Assembly: GCF_963665675.1 (NCBI RefSeq)
Contig: NZ_OY762426.1
Coordinates: forward strand, 2,728,001 to 2,792,000
DNA length: 64,000 bases
Reading direction: 5' to 3'
Origin: an uncultured Methanolobus sp.
GTDB taxonomy: Archaea; Halobacteriota; Methanosarcinia; Methanosarcinales; Methanosarcinaceae
The translations under genes were made by a program, and so were the position numbers. Positions 18,550-28,216 of this stretch are shown here, one piece after another; position 1 is the stretch's first letter; each line of letters starts with the position of its first letter. A model generated the notes under the pieces. It was not told where the DNA came from and made no database searches. It was given only the letters and a program-made list of their open reading frames with translations.

Positions 18550-20247
18550 ATGACTGAATCGACGGAAAAAATGACAGGTGCCCGAGCCCTCATCGAGTGC
18601 CTGTACAGGGAAGGTGTTGACACCATATTCGGATATCCTGGTGGTGTACTGCTCCCCATATACGACGAACTTTATGATGCGGACATCCGTCACATACTTG
18701 TCCGCCACGAACAGGCTGCTGCCCACGCAGCAGAAGGATATGCAAGAGCAACAGGAAAAACCGGGGTATGCATCGCAACTTCCGGGCCAGGTGCAACAAA
18801 CCTTGTAACCGGAATCGCAAACGCATACATGGACTCCATACCAATGGTGGTTTTCACCGGCCAGGTACCAAGCAGTCTTTTAGGTAACGATGCATTCCAG
18901 GAAGCAAATATCACAGGCATTACAATGCCTATCACAAAGCACAACTTCCTTGTTCAGGACGCAAATGAACTTCCAAGGATCATCAAAGAAGCATTCCATA
19001 TTGCATCCACAGGCAGACAAGGGCCTGTCCTCGTTGATCTTCCCAAGGATGTCACAGTACAGGAGATCGAGTTCTACTACCCTGATAAAGTTGAGCTCAG
19101 AGGTTACAAACCGACATATCAGGGTAACTTACAACAGATCAAAAGAGCTGCTTCTGCAATAAAAGAATCAAAGAACCCTGTGATTTATGCAGGTGGCGGC
19201 GTAATAAGTTCCGATGCAAATAAGGAATTACTGGAGCTTGCAGAAAAAATAAAAGCACCTGTGACAACAACCCTTACGGGCATGGGCGGCTTCCCTGTAG
19301 AACACGCTCTGTTCCTTGGAATGCCAGGAATGCACGGTGCGAAATACGCAAACTACGCCATACAGGAATCAGACCTCCTTATTGCAGTAGGTGCAAGGTT
19401 TGATGACAGAGTTACCGGAAAACTCAAAGCTTTTGCCTCTAACGCAAAGATCATCCACATAGACATTGATCCGGCAGAGATATCAAAGAATATCAAGGTC
19501 GATGTTCCCATAGTAGGGGATGCAAAGTGGATTCTTCAGAAACTGCTGAAATATGCAGGGCCTGCACAATCTGAGAAATGGCTTGACAGAATAGCACACT
19601 GGAAGAAAGTACATCCGCTTCATTACGTTGAACCTGCAACAGGTGACGGAATTAAGCCGCAGTATATCATTGAGCAGATAACTGAGGCCTGCAAGGATGC
19701 GATTATAGTCACTGAAGTCGGACAGCACCAGATGTGGGCTGCACAGTACTTCAGGTTCAGTGAACCAAGGACCTTTATCACATCCGGAGGACTTGGGACA
19801 ATGGGTTATGGATTCCCTGCCTCCATCGGTGCAAAGATCGCAAGACCTGACAAGGTTGTCTTTGATATCGCAGGTGACGGCTCTTTCCAGATGAACTCAC
19901 AGGAGCTTGCAACAGTAGTTCAGGAAGACGTACCGGTCATAGTTGCCGTATTTAACAATGGATACCTTGGAATGGTTAGGCAGTGGCAGGAGCTTTTCCA
20001 CAACAGGAGATATTCTGCAACATGCATCCAGAACAGTGTTGACTTTGTAAAGCTTGCAGAAGCATACGGTGCACTGGGACTCAGAGCTACCAAGCGTGAT
20101 GAGGTACGCCCTGCAATTGAAAAGGCGATTGCATCAGGCAGGCCAACAGTCATTGACTTTGTTGTTGAATGTGAAGAGAATGTTTCACCAATGGTACCGG
20201 CAGGTGCTGCTATCAACGAAATACTTGACCTGGAGAGAAAAGAATGA
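18550..20247 (+). CDS. ilvB: Acetolactate synthase catalytic subunit
   Basis: The 565-residue ThDP enzyme condenses two pyruvates to acetolactate, or pyruvate with 2-oxobutyrate, the first common step of valine, leucine and isoleucine synthesis. [15 protein letters not shown] and [20 protein letters not shown] are the N-terminal ThDP-binding region with the activating glutamate; [17 protein letters not shown] is the ThDP/Mg motif. AGAGGT precedes the ATG by 5 nt. The stop overlaps the ilvN start by 4 nt, so the two subunits are translationally coupled. Confidence 0.95.
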   Translation: MTESTEKMTGARALIECLYREGVDTIFGYPGGVLLPIYDELYDADIRHILVRHEQAAAHAAEGYARATGKTGVCIATSGPGATNLVTGIANAYMDSIPMVVFTGQVPSSLLGNDAFQEANITGITMPITKHNFLVQDANELPRIIKEAFHIASTGRQGPVLVDLPKDVTVQEIEFYYPDKVELRGYKPTYQGNLQQIKRAASAIKESKNPVIYAGGGVISSDANKELLELAEKIKAPVTTTLTGMGGFPVEHALFLGMPGMHGAKYANYAIQESDLLIAVGARFDDRVTGKLKAFASNAKIIHIDIDPAEISKNIKVDVPIVGDAKWILQKLLKYAGPAQSEKWLDRIAHWKKVHPLHYVEPATGDGIKPQYIIEQITEACKDAIIVTEVGQHQMWAAQYFRFSEPRTFITSGGLGTMGYGFPASIGAKIARPDKVVFDIAGDGSFQMNSQELATVVQEDVPVIVAVFNNGYLGMVRQWQELFHNRRYSATCIQNSVDFVKLAEAYGALGLRATKRDEVRPAIEKAIASGRPTVIDFVVECEENVSPMVPAGAAINEILDLERKE

Positions 20248-20729
20248 GACATACACTTGCAGTTCTGGTCGAGAACAAATACGGAGTACTCTCAAGAGTC
20301 GCAGGCATGTTCTCCAGAAGAGGATATAACATCGACAGCCTTACAGTAGGGGTAACTGATGACCCTACAATTTCCCGCATGACCATTGTTGTCATGGGCG
20401 ATGATCAGGTTCTTGAACAGGTCACAAAGCAGCTTAACAAGCTCATCGATGTTATCAGGGTCACAGACCTTAAATCGGAAGAATCAGTTGAAAGAGAACT
20501 GGCTTTGATAACGGTCAACTCTGACGTAACAAACCGTTCCGAGATTATGCAGATAGCAGACATATTCCGTGCCCGCATCATAGACGTTGCTTCAAAATCC
20601 ATGATCATTGAAGTAACAGGTGATGAAGGCAAGATTAAAGCTATCGAGCAGTTGCTCAGGCCTTTTGGAATAAAGGAAATGGTGAGGACCGGAAAGGTTG
20701 CACTTAGAAGGGGACAGAAGAGTTCTTAA
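20244..20729 (+). CDS. ilvN: Acetolactate synthase regulatory subunit
   Basis: The 161-residue protein has the N-terminal ACT domain ([32 protein letters not shown]) that binds valine for feedback control, and the C-terminal domain including a [20 protein letters not shown] stretch. Length is normal for IlvN/IlvH. It overlaps ilvB by 4 nt and is followed by ilvC after 60 nt. Confidence 0.95.
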   Translation: MRHTLAVLVENKYGVLSRVAGMFSRRGYNIDSLTVGVTDDPTISRMTIVVMGDDQVLEQVTKQLNKLIDVIRVTDLKSEESVERELALITVNSDVTNRSEIMQIADIFRARIIDVASKSMIIEVTGDEGKIKAIEQLLRPFGIKEMVRTGKVALRRGQKSS

Positions 20730-20789
20730 TTATTCAAACACTTATAGGTGTTCTAATTATAAATTATATTTTGATTAGAGGTACATACA

Positions 20790-21797
20790 ATGGCACAAAT
20801 GTATTATGATAACGATGCAGACCTTAATTTACTTAAAGGTAAAAAGATCGCAGTAATGGGTTACGGAAGCCAGGGGCATGCACAGGCACAGAACCTGCAT
20901 GATTCAGGCCTTGATGTAACAGTCGGTCTTAGAAAGGGAAGCAGGCGCTGGAAGCAGGCAGAAGAAGATGGCCTTAAGGTCATGACAGTTGCAGATGCAG
21001 CAAAAATGGCAGATGTCATCCAGATTCTCCTTCCTGATGAAGTACAGTCACAGGTATACTACAGCGAGATCGAACCAGGGCTTGAAGCAGGTAATGCGAT
21101 CGTATTCTCACATGGATTCAACATCCACTACAACCAGATCATCCCACAGAAAGACATCGATGTCTACATGGTAGCTCCGAAGAGCCCGGGACACCTTGTC
21201 AGAAGAACTTACGTAGATGGCGCTGGAGTTCCAGGTCTTGTAGCAGTCTACCAGGACGCAACAGGCAAAGCAATGGAAATGGCACTTGCACACGCAAAGG
21301 GTGTGGGGTGTACCCGTGCAGGAGTCTACAAGACATCATTCCGTGAGGAAACCGAGACTGACCTCTTTGGTGAGCAGGTAGACCTTTGTGGTGGTGTCGC
21401 ATCACTTATCAAGACTTCCTTTGAAGTACTTGTTGAAGCAGGTTACCAGCCAGAGATGGCATACTTCGAGACATGCCACGAACTTAAACTCATCGTCGAC
21501 CTTATTCATGAGGGTGGCCTTGACAAGATGTGGTACTCAGTATCTAACACCGCAGAATACGGTGGAATGACTGTCGGACCACAGGTCATCAACGAGCTTT
21601 CCAGGGAAGCTATGTACGAAGCTCTTGACAGGATCCAGAACGGGGAATTCGCTCGTGAGTTCGTACTTGAAGGCAAGGCAAACAGGCCAGTCCTCACCGC
21701 AATGGAGAGGCAGGACAGAGAACACCCACTGGAAGTCATTGGTAAAGAGATCAGAGCTAAGATGCCATGGCTTAACAGTGAGCTTAACGAAAAGTAG
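20790..21797 (+). CDS. ilvC: Ketol-acid reductoisomerase (class I)
   Basis: The 335-residue enzyme converts acetolactate to dihydroxyisovalerate using Mg2+ and NAD(P)[21 protein letters not shown] is the Rossmann nucleotide site; the [12 protein letters not shown] and [18 protein letters not shown] stretches carry the metal-binding acidic residues. AGAGGT is 7 nt before the ATG. An AT-rich TTATAAATTATA at 20757-20768 could be an extra promoter but lies close to the start codon; read-through from ilvBN is also likely. A terminator follows. Confidence 0.95.
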   Translation: MAQMYYDNDADLNLLKGKKIAVMGYGSQGHAQAQNLHDSGLDVTVGLRKGSRRWKQAEEDGLKVMTVADAAKMADVIQILLPDEVQSQVYYSEIEPGLEAGNAIVFSHGFNIHYNQIIPQKDIDVYMVAPKSPGHLVRRTYVDGAGVPGLVAVYQDATGKAMEMALAHAKGVGCTRAGVYKTSFREETETDLFGEQVDLCGGVASLIKTSFEVLVEAGYQPEMAYFETCHELKLIVDLIHEGGLDKMWYSVSNTAEYGGMTVGPQVINELSREAMYEALDRIQNGEFAREFVLEGKANRPVLTAMERQDREHPLEVIGKEIRAKMPWLNSELNEK

Positions 21798-21824
21798 ACC
21801 AATTGGTCTACACAACCTTTTTTT
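21794..21824 (+). terminator. Hairpin terminator after ilvC
   Basis: GTAGACC at 21794-21800 pairs with GGTCTAC at 21805-21811 around AATT, overlapping the ilvC stop, and seven T follow at 21818-21824. Confidence 0.65.
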
Positions 21825-21855
21825 ATTCGTTTCAAAAATCAATGGACTGAAATAT

Positions 21856-22071
21856 TTAGAATATTTTATGATAGAGAATATTTCTTTTATCAATAATATC
21901 TTGAATATCAGATTTAAGATTATCAATTTCTTTTAAAATATCTGATTTTTCGTATTCATTTGCCGCATTATTGAGATTTTTTACTTTAAGATCAAGTTTA
22001 TCCTCAAGCTCCATTTGGTCATAACCCAACTTTTCAATCTCTCGCTCAATATCACTAATTATTTCATACAT
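21856..22071 (-). CDS. Small coiled-coil protein, unknown function
   Basis: The 71-residue protein is highly charged with heptad-like spacing throughout (IEREIEKLGYDQMELEDKLD, then KEIDNLKSDIQDIIDKRN), so it should be one long coiled coil. No family recognised. The IS element ends 40 nt upstream of its start, so it may have lost its original upstream partner (see the small gene at 23733-23912). Confidence 0.5.
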   Translation of the reverse strand: MYEIISDIEREIEKLGYDQMELEDKLDLKVKNLNNAANEYEKSDILKEIDNLKSDIQDIIDKRNILYHKIF

Positions 22072-22111
22072 TGTCCTAACCCCTATCTATATCCTAAAAG
22101 ATAATAGTTTA

Positions 22112-23747
22112 ATAACCCAAGTTTGACAGTTTTCACTCTTTCATGAAGAGAATGTCTTCTCACTGAACCCAATTTTTCGTATTTTTGTCAGGAAAACCTA
22201 TTTGACACTCTAAACAATTTTAAGTAATTTGCTACGATTTCACCCATTTCTGCCTTAAAATCAGTGAATTTATCCCATCAAAATTGGCGTAAATGTACTT
22301 TTTTGATTGTTCATCCGTAAAATCGACGGTTACTGTCAAATTCAATAGGCTATTTTTGATAGAGATTTGTGAAATAAATCTCGATCAATTTTGTAGACTT
22401 ATGTCTGAGTTCATTGAACTCATATCGCATCAGCGATATGAAAAGTTGTGCAATGAATCCTATGATCACTGCACCATAAATGGAAGCCTCAGTCCATACT
22501 CTTAATGGTTTAATTTCAATCTCGTTCTTCAGGGAATGGATTATTTTTTCAATGGAGTCTTTTTTTCTGTATGTTAGAAGAGCTTCTTTTAGTGTCAAAT
22601 TCTGACTTGATCTCAGGCAAAAAAATCCTTCTCTACCTGTAATTATCTTTTCTTCCAGAAGCTTGATAGCTTCCTGTTCATCTAGTTCCATCAGTTTAGT
22701 CTGCAAAGAATAAGTGACATCAACAAGAACATTGTTGATTCTGAATTTTTTAGGAAGCTTCTTGTTTTTGCTGATAGCTTTCTGTATCTCCTTTGCTTCC
22801 TCCAACAATCTCATAACTTTTCTTATTTTAGAGTCATGTTGTTCTTTCTGGAGCTTTTCTGAAAAATACATGTAATTAACACTGCTTGGTTTAATGGTTT
22901 TCAGTCCATATATTCCATTTTCAGAATCGATAAGTTCAGGAGAAGCTTCCCAGAATACTGCAATTTTCTTATCATCACTCTTATTGAGTTTTCTTGCAGT
23001 TAAGTAATGCATCTCATCCTCCCTTATCAAGTCAATGTTCCCTTTGCTATGAGCTCCTTTATCAAAAACGACAAGTGAACCCTGGTCCATTCTATTGTTG
23101 ATTTGGTAATATGTCTTCTCAAAATGTTTTTGATCTGGTAGATTTCCCTTCTCTACTGTAAGACCTATGGGAACATTTATAGGATTAGCAAGTTCAGCAA
23201 GACCTATTGTTATCTGTTTTTTGTCTGGTCGATGATCTCTGCTATATCCATACATCCCAAGAGGAGATTTGTCACCATGGAAAAAAATGCTCGTCCAGTC
23301 CATGTTTACGTTGGTATGTTCAAAATCGTATCGGGCAAATATTTCATCCTGAATATTGGAAATAATCGTTTCACGATTATTTCCCAGGGTTTCAAGAACC
23401 CTGTAGAGAGTTCTTTCACAAAATTCAGGTAGATTGAAAATGTCAAGCACTTCATCACGATTGATCCAATCGTGAGCTTTACTTATGCTGAAATTATCTG
23501 TAAGCTTGTAACTTATAAGTGCTTTCAGTAGGCTGTTGATATCAATACCATTCTTTTTGTGTTTACCAAAAACAGCGGATAAATCAAGGGTATCGTAAAG
23601 CCAATTTACAGCCAGAATAGTTCCGATGGGAAAGCATATATTCTCATTAGGAATAATCTCATATGTTCTTAGTTTTGTTTGCATTTTAACCGAATACAAC
23701 AAAGCTAAGAACACTCTTATTAATTTTGACTGTCAAAGTTGGGTTAT
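22112..23747. mobile_element. Insertion sequence, IS1634-like, with terminal inverted repeats
   Basis: The 1636-bp element is bounded by 19-bp imperfect inverted repeats: ATAACCCAAGTTTGACAGT at 22112-22130, and at 23729-23747 its complement with one mismatch (reading ATAACCCAACTTTGACAGT on the minus strand). It carries a single DDE transposase gene on the minus strand. I see no target-site duplication: the flanks read agttta on the left and atcgga on the right. Confidence 0.82.
22350..23684 (-). CDS. IS1634-family DDE transposase
   Basis: The product is about 444 residues from the ATG at 23684 (the frame extends 10 codons to a GTG at 23714). The three acidic residues fall in NMDWTSIFFHGDKSPLG, SLVVFDKGAHSKGNIDLI and SIEKIIHSLKNEIEIKPLRV, the expected D...D...E order, with the GYSRDHRPDKKQ stretch typical of this family after the first Asp. 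The reading frame is intact, so the element may be active. Confidence 0.85.
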   Translation of the reverse strand: MQTKLRTYEIIPNENICFPIGTILAVNWLYDTLDLSAVFGKHKKNGIDINSLLKALISYKLTDNFSISKAHDWINRDEVLDIFNLPEFCERTLYRVLETLGNNRETIISNIQDEIFARYDFEHTNVNMDWTSIFFHGDKSPLGMYGYSRDHRPDKKQITIGLAELANPINVPIGLTVEKGNLPDQKHFEKTYYQINNRMDQGSLVVFDKGAHSKGNIDLIREDEMHYLTARKLNKSDDKKIAVFWEASPELIDSENGIYGLKTIKPSSVNYMYFSEKLQKEQHDSKIRKVMRLLEEAKEIQKAISKNKKLPKKFRINNVLVDVTYSLQTKLMELDEQEAIKLLEEKIITGREGFFCLRSSQNLTLKEALLTYRKKDSIEKIIHSLKNEIEIKPLRVWTEASIYGAVIIGFIAQLFISLMRYEFNELRHKSTKLIEIYFTNLYQK

Positions 23748-23912
23748 ATCGGATACTGTAATCCCGAAAACTTCTGTATCCTCTAGAATTTTGCCTACAG
23801 CGATCTGGAACGTAAGTGGCTCCTGACTGATCTTACATGAAGAAAAATCTTCAGTATATTGTGTTAGCATTGCTTCTATCAAAGCATGTTTTACTTGTGC
23901 AGGCATTTTCAT
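23733..23912 (-). pseudogene. Small gene whose 3' end is displaced by the IS
   Basis: On the minus strand an ATG at 23912 (or 23906) opens MKMPAQVKHALIEAML and runs 59 codons, ending in a TGA inside the inverted repeat of the IS. Joining the two IS flanks gives ...ITVSD followed at once by TAA, so the original gene was perhaps 55 codons and the insertion fell almost on its stop. The protein may therefore still be nearly normal. Family unknown. Before insertion it would have sat just upstream of the coiled-coil gene at 21856-22071, in one operon. Confidence 0.45.
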
Positions 23913-24107
23913 AATACAATTACTCCAGATGACTTTTTAGTTAACAAGTTGACGGATTGAAGGCGAATTCGTTTATGGACGGAAGTCTCTTACTTAGTTC
24001 ATAATACTTTTAATTTACGCATGATATTGTATGGGATTTATGCAAAAATCAGAGAAAAAAGAATAAAAATATATAAAAAAGTTAGTCTGAACTCAAAGTA
24101 ATAGCTT

Positions 24108-24947
24108 TCAGGTCCCAAACAGAGATTTTACAAAATTAGTAATTCTCTCTGTGAGACTTTCTGATTTGTCATTTTCATCACTTTTACTCCAGTCATTACT
24201 ATTTCTACTACTATTATTTTCCAATTCGCCCACAATTAGTGTTTTGTTCCCAATGGTCGAACTATTATTTCCTACCTTGTTAACGGTGCTATTTTCACAT
24301 GCCTGAACATCAATAGCTTTTGCCGGCCCGGTTATTGTAGTATTTGCGGATACATCAGTAACGCTGATATTTTCGTAGTCGAAAAACTCTTCACGGTTAT
24401 CCTGCAGTACATAATAAGTCCTGAGAACTCCGGATTCATTGGGAATGAAGTGGAAATATGTAGGTCGTGCCCACTGACTTGAGAAATCATCAGGAAAATC
24501 CTCATAGAACGGGACAGTCATCGACCCATTCACGATCTTAAGATCATATGTAGTATTGGCCTGGGGCTCATGGATATAAAGCATATTTCCTTTTATTTTG
24601 TAATTAGCCATGTGAGGCTGGAACCTGAAAGCCGGCGAGGGTGAGAGAATCACCATGCCCCATCCGGGATGGTTTCTTGCGTAATCTATCGAGTGGTCAA
24701 AACATAACCAATCACTTTTGTCTTCATAAAGCAAATCCCATTTATCTTTATAGGCATCATAATCGACGTTATCTTCGGCATAGACTGAATTGATTGGAGC
24801 TATCAGCAAGAATAGTAGCAAAATTAGTATTCTCTTTATTGCATTCACTTCCAGATATTTTTGGATGGAAATTAACTTTTTTAGATATAAAACTTGTGAG
24901 ATTCCAGATATAATTCTTGTAAATCTCCGTAATCTGATAGCTATCAT
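24108..24947 (-). CDS. Exported protein of unknown function
   Basis: A hydrophobic stretch at residues 39-51 of the long reading (KRILILLLFLLIAPINSVYA) is a signal peptide, so the real start may be the GTG at 24848 rather than the ATG at 24947, which directly abuts the upstream stop. The mature protein has a beta-rich core with paired tryptophans (DKSDWLCFDHSIDYARNHPG, HPGWGMVILSPSP) and an Asn/Ser-rich, probably glycosylated C-terminus ending in a short helix. No family recognised. It may be cotranscribed with the SUMF1 gene. Confidence 0.55.
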   Translation of the reverse strand: MIAIRLRRFTRIISGISQVLYLKKLISIQKYLEVNAIKRILILLLFLLIAPINSVYAEDNVDYDAYKDKWDLLYEDKSDWLCFDHSIDYARNHPGWGMVILSPSPAFRFQPHMANYKIKGNMLYIHEPQANTTYDLKIVNGSMTVPFYEDFPDDFSSQWARPTYFHFIPNESGVLRTYYVLQDNREEFFDYENISVTDVSANTTITGPAKAIDVQACENSTVNKVGNNSSTIGNKTLIVGELENNSSRNSNDWSKSDENDKSESLTERITNFVKSLFGT

Positions 24948-25682
24948 TCACAATGTCATAAGAAGACGAAAGCCCACAGAATAAGAACCATAATCCGAAT
25001 GGTAGCTGCTTTGGGAGGAAGCTCTGCATTTATCAGCATAGCTGATCCAGCCTCCACCACGCAAAATCAAACCGGAAATGCCTGAAATCGTCCAGAAACC
25101 CCTGTAAATTGCGGATAACTCAGGGATATTTTGATTCTCATCCAGACACCATTCCCATACATTCCCATGCATATCATATAGTCCCCAGAAATTTGGCTTT
25201 TTCCATCCAACCGGATGGGTTTTGTGCTCCGAGTTACCATAATGCCAGGCATATTCGTCCAGTTCAGAGTCCGCATCGCCAAAAGAATAACTTGTGGTCG
25301 TCCCGGCCCTGCAGGCATATTCCCACTCGGATTCGACGGGAAGGCGATACTTTACAGTGTTCTCTTTTGCATTCAGCTTTTTTACAAACTTCTGAACATC
25401 GTTCCAGGAAACGCATTCCACAGGCCGGTGCTTGCCTTCAAAACAAGAAGGCTGGTCACCCATAACATCTTCCCACTCTTTTTGTGTCACCTGAAACTTT
25501 CCTAAGTAAAATGGTTCCGGGATAATCACTTTATGAACAGGGTTGTCGTGGTCAAGTCCATTTGAATGCATCCAGAAATCTCCGGCAGGGATAAGCACAA
25601 ACTCCATACCGATGGAATTCTTTATAGAGGCAGCAGGAATCTGCTTCTCATCTTTTTGGTACTTTGTCTCAGTGTTATCCAT
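24948..25682 (-). CDS. SUMF1/FGE-sulfatase-domain protein
   Basis: The 244-residue protein is one SUMF1 domain: FVLIPAGDFWMHSNGLDHDN, FYLGKFQVTQKEWEDVMGDQ, RPVECVSWNDVQKFVKKLN, YRLPVESEWEYACRAGTTT and NFWGLYDMHGNVWEWCLDE. True formylglycine-generating enzymes use two cysteines near the end; the matching part here, GGGWISYADKCRASSQ, lacks the catalytic pair, so FGE activity is unlikely. No sulfatase gene is nearby. SUMF1-fold proteins also act as adaptors or in other oxidative chemistry. Confidence 0.8.
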   Translation of the reverse strand: MDNTETKYQKDEKQIPAASIKNSIGMEFVLIPAGDFWMHSNGLDHDNPVHKVIIPEPFYLGKFQVTQKEWEDVMGDQPSCFEGKHRPVECVSWNDVQKFVKKLNAKENTVKYRLPVESEWEYACRAGTTTSYSFGDADSELDEYAWHYGNSEHKTHPVGWKKPNFWGLYDMHGNVWEWCLDENQNIPELSAIYRGFWTISGISGLILRGGGWISYADKCRASSQSSYHSDYGSYSVGFRLLMTL

Positions 25683-26085
25683 TTTTATCGACCATGTGTC
25701 TCTGGTTTAAAAGGCTCTTTGTTTTAACACTATTAAGAATATATTTTGGCTTTGAATTTATGAGTTATGCAAAAAATGACTCTGTAAAAATGCTACTATC
25801 AATTACATACAATAAATTAAAATAATTTATAAATACTTTGAAATAGTTCTTATATTATACGAAAGAACATTTAAATCTTCTCAGGTACTTTAATGTTTAG
25901 TATCTTTACTAAGAAACGTAATCTAAAATCGGTATTTTATATAACATTAATATAACTTTTTGTTAAAGCCGGATAAAAGCTGAAGTTAGCATAGTTAATA
26001 CGCAGGTGTTCTTCTTCGGTGTTCGGACAAAAAAGTTCAATGGTTTGATAAATAAAATCCCATCGGAACATTTGGAGCACTTATT
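25683..26085. other. Gene-free divergent intergenic region
   Basis: AT-rich, with no coding signal on either strand. TATA-like elements are visible near 25825 (AATTTATAAATAC, usable toward either side) and near 25933 (TTTTATATAAC), the latter suiting the ArsR-type gene. No strong repeats were seen. Confidence 0.4.
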
Positions 26086-26385
26086 ATGGACAAAGTAAAT
26101 GCCGGGACGTTAAAAGCTCTCAGCAATGAAACAAGACAACAGATATTGCAATCCCTTTCAGATAAAGATATGCATATTGCCGAACTCGCAGGTGAACTGG
26201 GTATTTCCTGTACAAGCACTTCAAAGCATGTACGTGTACTTGAGGAAGCGAATCTCATAGAAAGAAATATTTTTGGTAAAAGTCATGTCCTTTCACTTAA
26301 GAATAAAAAGAATCGTAAAACCGATAGTGAAAACGACGCGTCAGGCATGGAATTGTATATTGCTGAAAACCTGTTTCTTATCTAA
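26086..26385 (+). CDS. ArsR-type winged-helix transcriptional regulator
   Basis: The 99-residue protein has LKALSNETRQQILQSLSDKD, then the recognition region GELGISCTSTSKHVRVLEEA and the wing (NLIERNIFGKSHVLSLKN), the ArsR/HTH_5 layout. The usual ArsR metal-site cysteine pair is not present (one Cys in ISCTS), so a metal-sensing role is not proven. GGAG lies 8 nt before the ATG. It lies 640 nt before the tetrapyrrole cluster in the same direction; a link to that cluster is inference. Confidence 0.75.
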   Translation: MDKVNAGTLKALSNETRQQILQSLSDKDMHIAELAGELGISCTSTSKHVRVLEEANLIERNIFGKSHVLSLKNKKNRKTDSENDASGMELYIAENLFLI

Positions 26386-26531
26386 ATTCCTCCGATTATT
26401 TTCAGTGCGATACCAGCATTTTGCAGTATGAAATTCAGGAATAAACAATGACAGGAATTCATTACTTTCATTAACCATAAATACTAACAGACGTGATCAT
26501 AATTTCAATGTATATATACTACTAATTATGT

Positions 26532-26694
26532 TATGCTGGAATGGAGTCGGATGGCAACACTTCAACAATTTGTTCACATCGAGATAAGGTCCCCCCTGAC
26601 TCAATGGGTCATCATCAGCCATCCGATCTCTTCCTAACCAGACATTATTGGCCCCAAACCAGCATACCAATCTTAAGAAAGGGCAATAATGTCT
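26532..26694 (+). ncRNA. Candidate structured RNA with an interleaved (pseudoknot) stem
   Basis: Three long perfect stems fit this 163-nt gene-free stretch. P1: TATGCTGG (26532-26539) with CCAGCATA (26659-26666). P2, inside P1: TCGGATGGC (26547-26555) with GCCATCCGA (26618-26626). P3: AGACATTATTG (26640-26650) with CAATAATGTCT (26684-26694), extended by CCC/GGG across a bulge. The 3' arm of P1 lies in the loop of P3, so P1 and P3 form a pseudoknot or two alternative folds. TATATATACT at 26511-26520 would start transcription near 26540. A T-rich stretch follows at 26733-26750. No coding frame explains it, and it matches no RNA family I know. Confidence 0.5.
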
Positions 26695-26796
26695 TCCTTA
26701 CTTAACTATTATTCCGTTGCCCGTACCTTTTCATTTTATCACTGGCAGGAAATCTGCTTTTGATCTGATGTTACATTTAGCTAAAAAGATAATATG

Positions 26797-26804
26797 TATA
26801 AATA
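26797..26804 (+). promoter_or_regulatory. TATA box, likely promoter of the cbiZ-led operon
   Basis: TATAAATA preceded by TG and an A-rich stretch. It predicts a start near 26829 and an untranslated leader of nearly 200 nt before cbiZ. That leader has a weak hairpin (AGTCG...TGACT near 26896) but no cobalamin riboswitch core that I can find. The structured RNA at 26532-26694 would lie upstream of this start. Confidence 0.45.
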
Positions 26805-27025
26805 AAAATGTGCACTATAAATACACCTTTTTTCAAATGCTACGTGGTGATTCTGACAGTAACTGACGATTTCATATTCGCAATTGGTATAGCCAGTCGA
26901 AAAACGCTGACTGAAATAACGACTAAAATAACAGATCAGTCCTTGTTTCCTAAATCGTGTGCAGGATATGATCTTCTTTCAGACGGATAATGAATCCGGA
27001 AAAAATATGGTTACGGTGACCAGAC

Positions 27026-28216
27026 ATGAGTGAAAAGGCCGATATCAATACATCGTTACAATATGATACTAATGAACCTGACTTATTAGATGAGACTGAA
27101 AAACTATTTTTATGGCAGACGTCCGGCGGAGAACGTGTATTCCGTTACGACTCATCCATAGTTGTGGAATTGCCACCCGGAAGGAGTACACTTACAACAT
27201 CATGGTTAAACGGCGGGTACAGGGAAGATATCCGATACGTTTACAATCATCAGGTGCTTCACGCGGCAGATGACTGCCATGAAGCCTCAGACCTTGAAGG
27301 GGGAAGTATATCGGCATTTGCTGCAGTCATTGCCGAAAAACTTGGGCTGGACCCTCTGAGTGCCACAGGCCTCCTGACAGCAGCTAATATGGAAAATGTA
27401 GCGATAGTAACCCGCAGTTTCAGGGATATGGAAATAACAGCTGTTATCACAGGGGGCATTGAAGTAAACGGTGGAAGAGCCGGAGACCCTGCGTCCTACT
27501 ATCAGGACAAAGGGCAGTGTAAAATGATCCCCGGAACCATTAACACTATTTTGCTGATAGGAGCCAACGTTCCTCACTATGCCATGATGAATGCGGCGGT
27601 GACTGCAACCGAAGCTAAAACAGTTGCAATCCAGCAGCTTATGGCACCAAGCCAGTACTCAGAAGGTATCGCAACAGGGTCTGGAACCGATATGATAGCA
27701 GTGATCGCTGATAATACAAGTCCCTTGCACCTGGATGATGCCGGTAAGCATTCCAAGCTGGGGGAACTTATCGGACAATGCGTCATAGAAGCCACACAGA
27801 AAGCCCTTGCACAGCAATCCGAGCTTACTCCTTATTCCCAGTGCAACATGCTGGTACGCCTTGAAAGATTTGGTATTGACGAGAACAAATACTGGAAAGT
27901 GGCCTCAGCGCTGGAGGGGGAGAATCGTAAGGCACACTTTATCCGTGAGCTCAGGGATATGTCAAAGAACCCGGCACTTGTCGGTATCAGCGCATCCGTA
28001 CTGCATATAGTTGACGAGATCTCATGGGGCCTGATTCCTGAAATTGCCGGAAAAAAAGCTGCCTTCTCAGCAATGAAAGGTATTCCTGAAGTCTTGCCTG
28101 CAGGAAAGCATCCGCAGCTCAACAGGCTTCTCAATGAAAACGATAGCATACTGGACAACTGGATACGTGTTACCGCATGGATGGCTAAAAACGGCATGTG
28201 TGGTGCCTCCGAATGA
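27026..28216 (+). CDS. cbiZ: CbiZ-like adenosylcobinamide amidohydrolase with extra C-terminal domain
   Basis: Residues about 30-245 match Cbi[74 protein letters not shown], then [16 protein letters not shown]. CbiZ cleaves the aminopropanol arm from cobinamide to give cobyric acid during corrinoid salvage. Family members are about 220-240 residues; this one has 396, with a C-terminal region of about 130 residues I do not recognise ([19 protein letters not shown] and beyond). GGTGA precedes the ATG by 6 nt. The stop overlaps chlI by 4 nt. It is the first gene of the operon with the ABC importer, supporting corrinoid or related tetrapyrrole salvage. Confidence 0.85.
   Translation: MSEKADINTSLQYDTNEPDLLDETEKLFLWQTSGGERVFRYDSSIVVELPPGRSTLTTSWLNGGYREDIRYVYNHQVLHAADDCHEASDLEGGSISAFAAVIAEKLGLDPLSATGLLTAANMENVAIVTRSFRDMEITAVITGGIEVNGGRAGDPASYYQDKGQCKMIPGTINTILLIGANVPHYAMMNAAVTATEAKTVAIQQLMAPSQYSEGIATGSGTDMIAVIADNTSPLHLDDAGKHSKLGELIGQCVIEATQKALAQQSELTPYSQCNMLVRLERFGIDENKYWKVASALEGENRKAHFIRELRDMSKNPALVGISASVLHIVDEISWGLIPEIAGKKAAFSAMKGIPEVLPAGKHPQLNRLLNENDSILDNWIRVTAWMAKNGMCGASE

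Noticed and set aside
22100..23760. Target-site duplication of the IS1634-like element
   Set aside because: The flanks agttta and atcgga do not match at any shift I tried.
24948..25682. Functional formylglycine-generating enzyme
   Set aside because: The catalytic cysteine pair is absent and there is no sulfatase gene nearby.
26808..26990. A 60-codon frame in the leader of cbiZ
   Set aside because: No ribosome site, no recognisable protein, and it starts upstream of the predicted transcription start.
26386..27025. Cobalamin riboswitch in front of cbiZ
   Set aside because: The B12-box and conserved core are not found. GCCAGTC near 26892 is only a partial resemblance, and the strong stems upstream do not fit the riboswitch layout.
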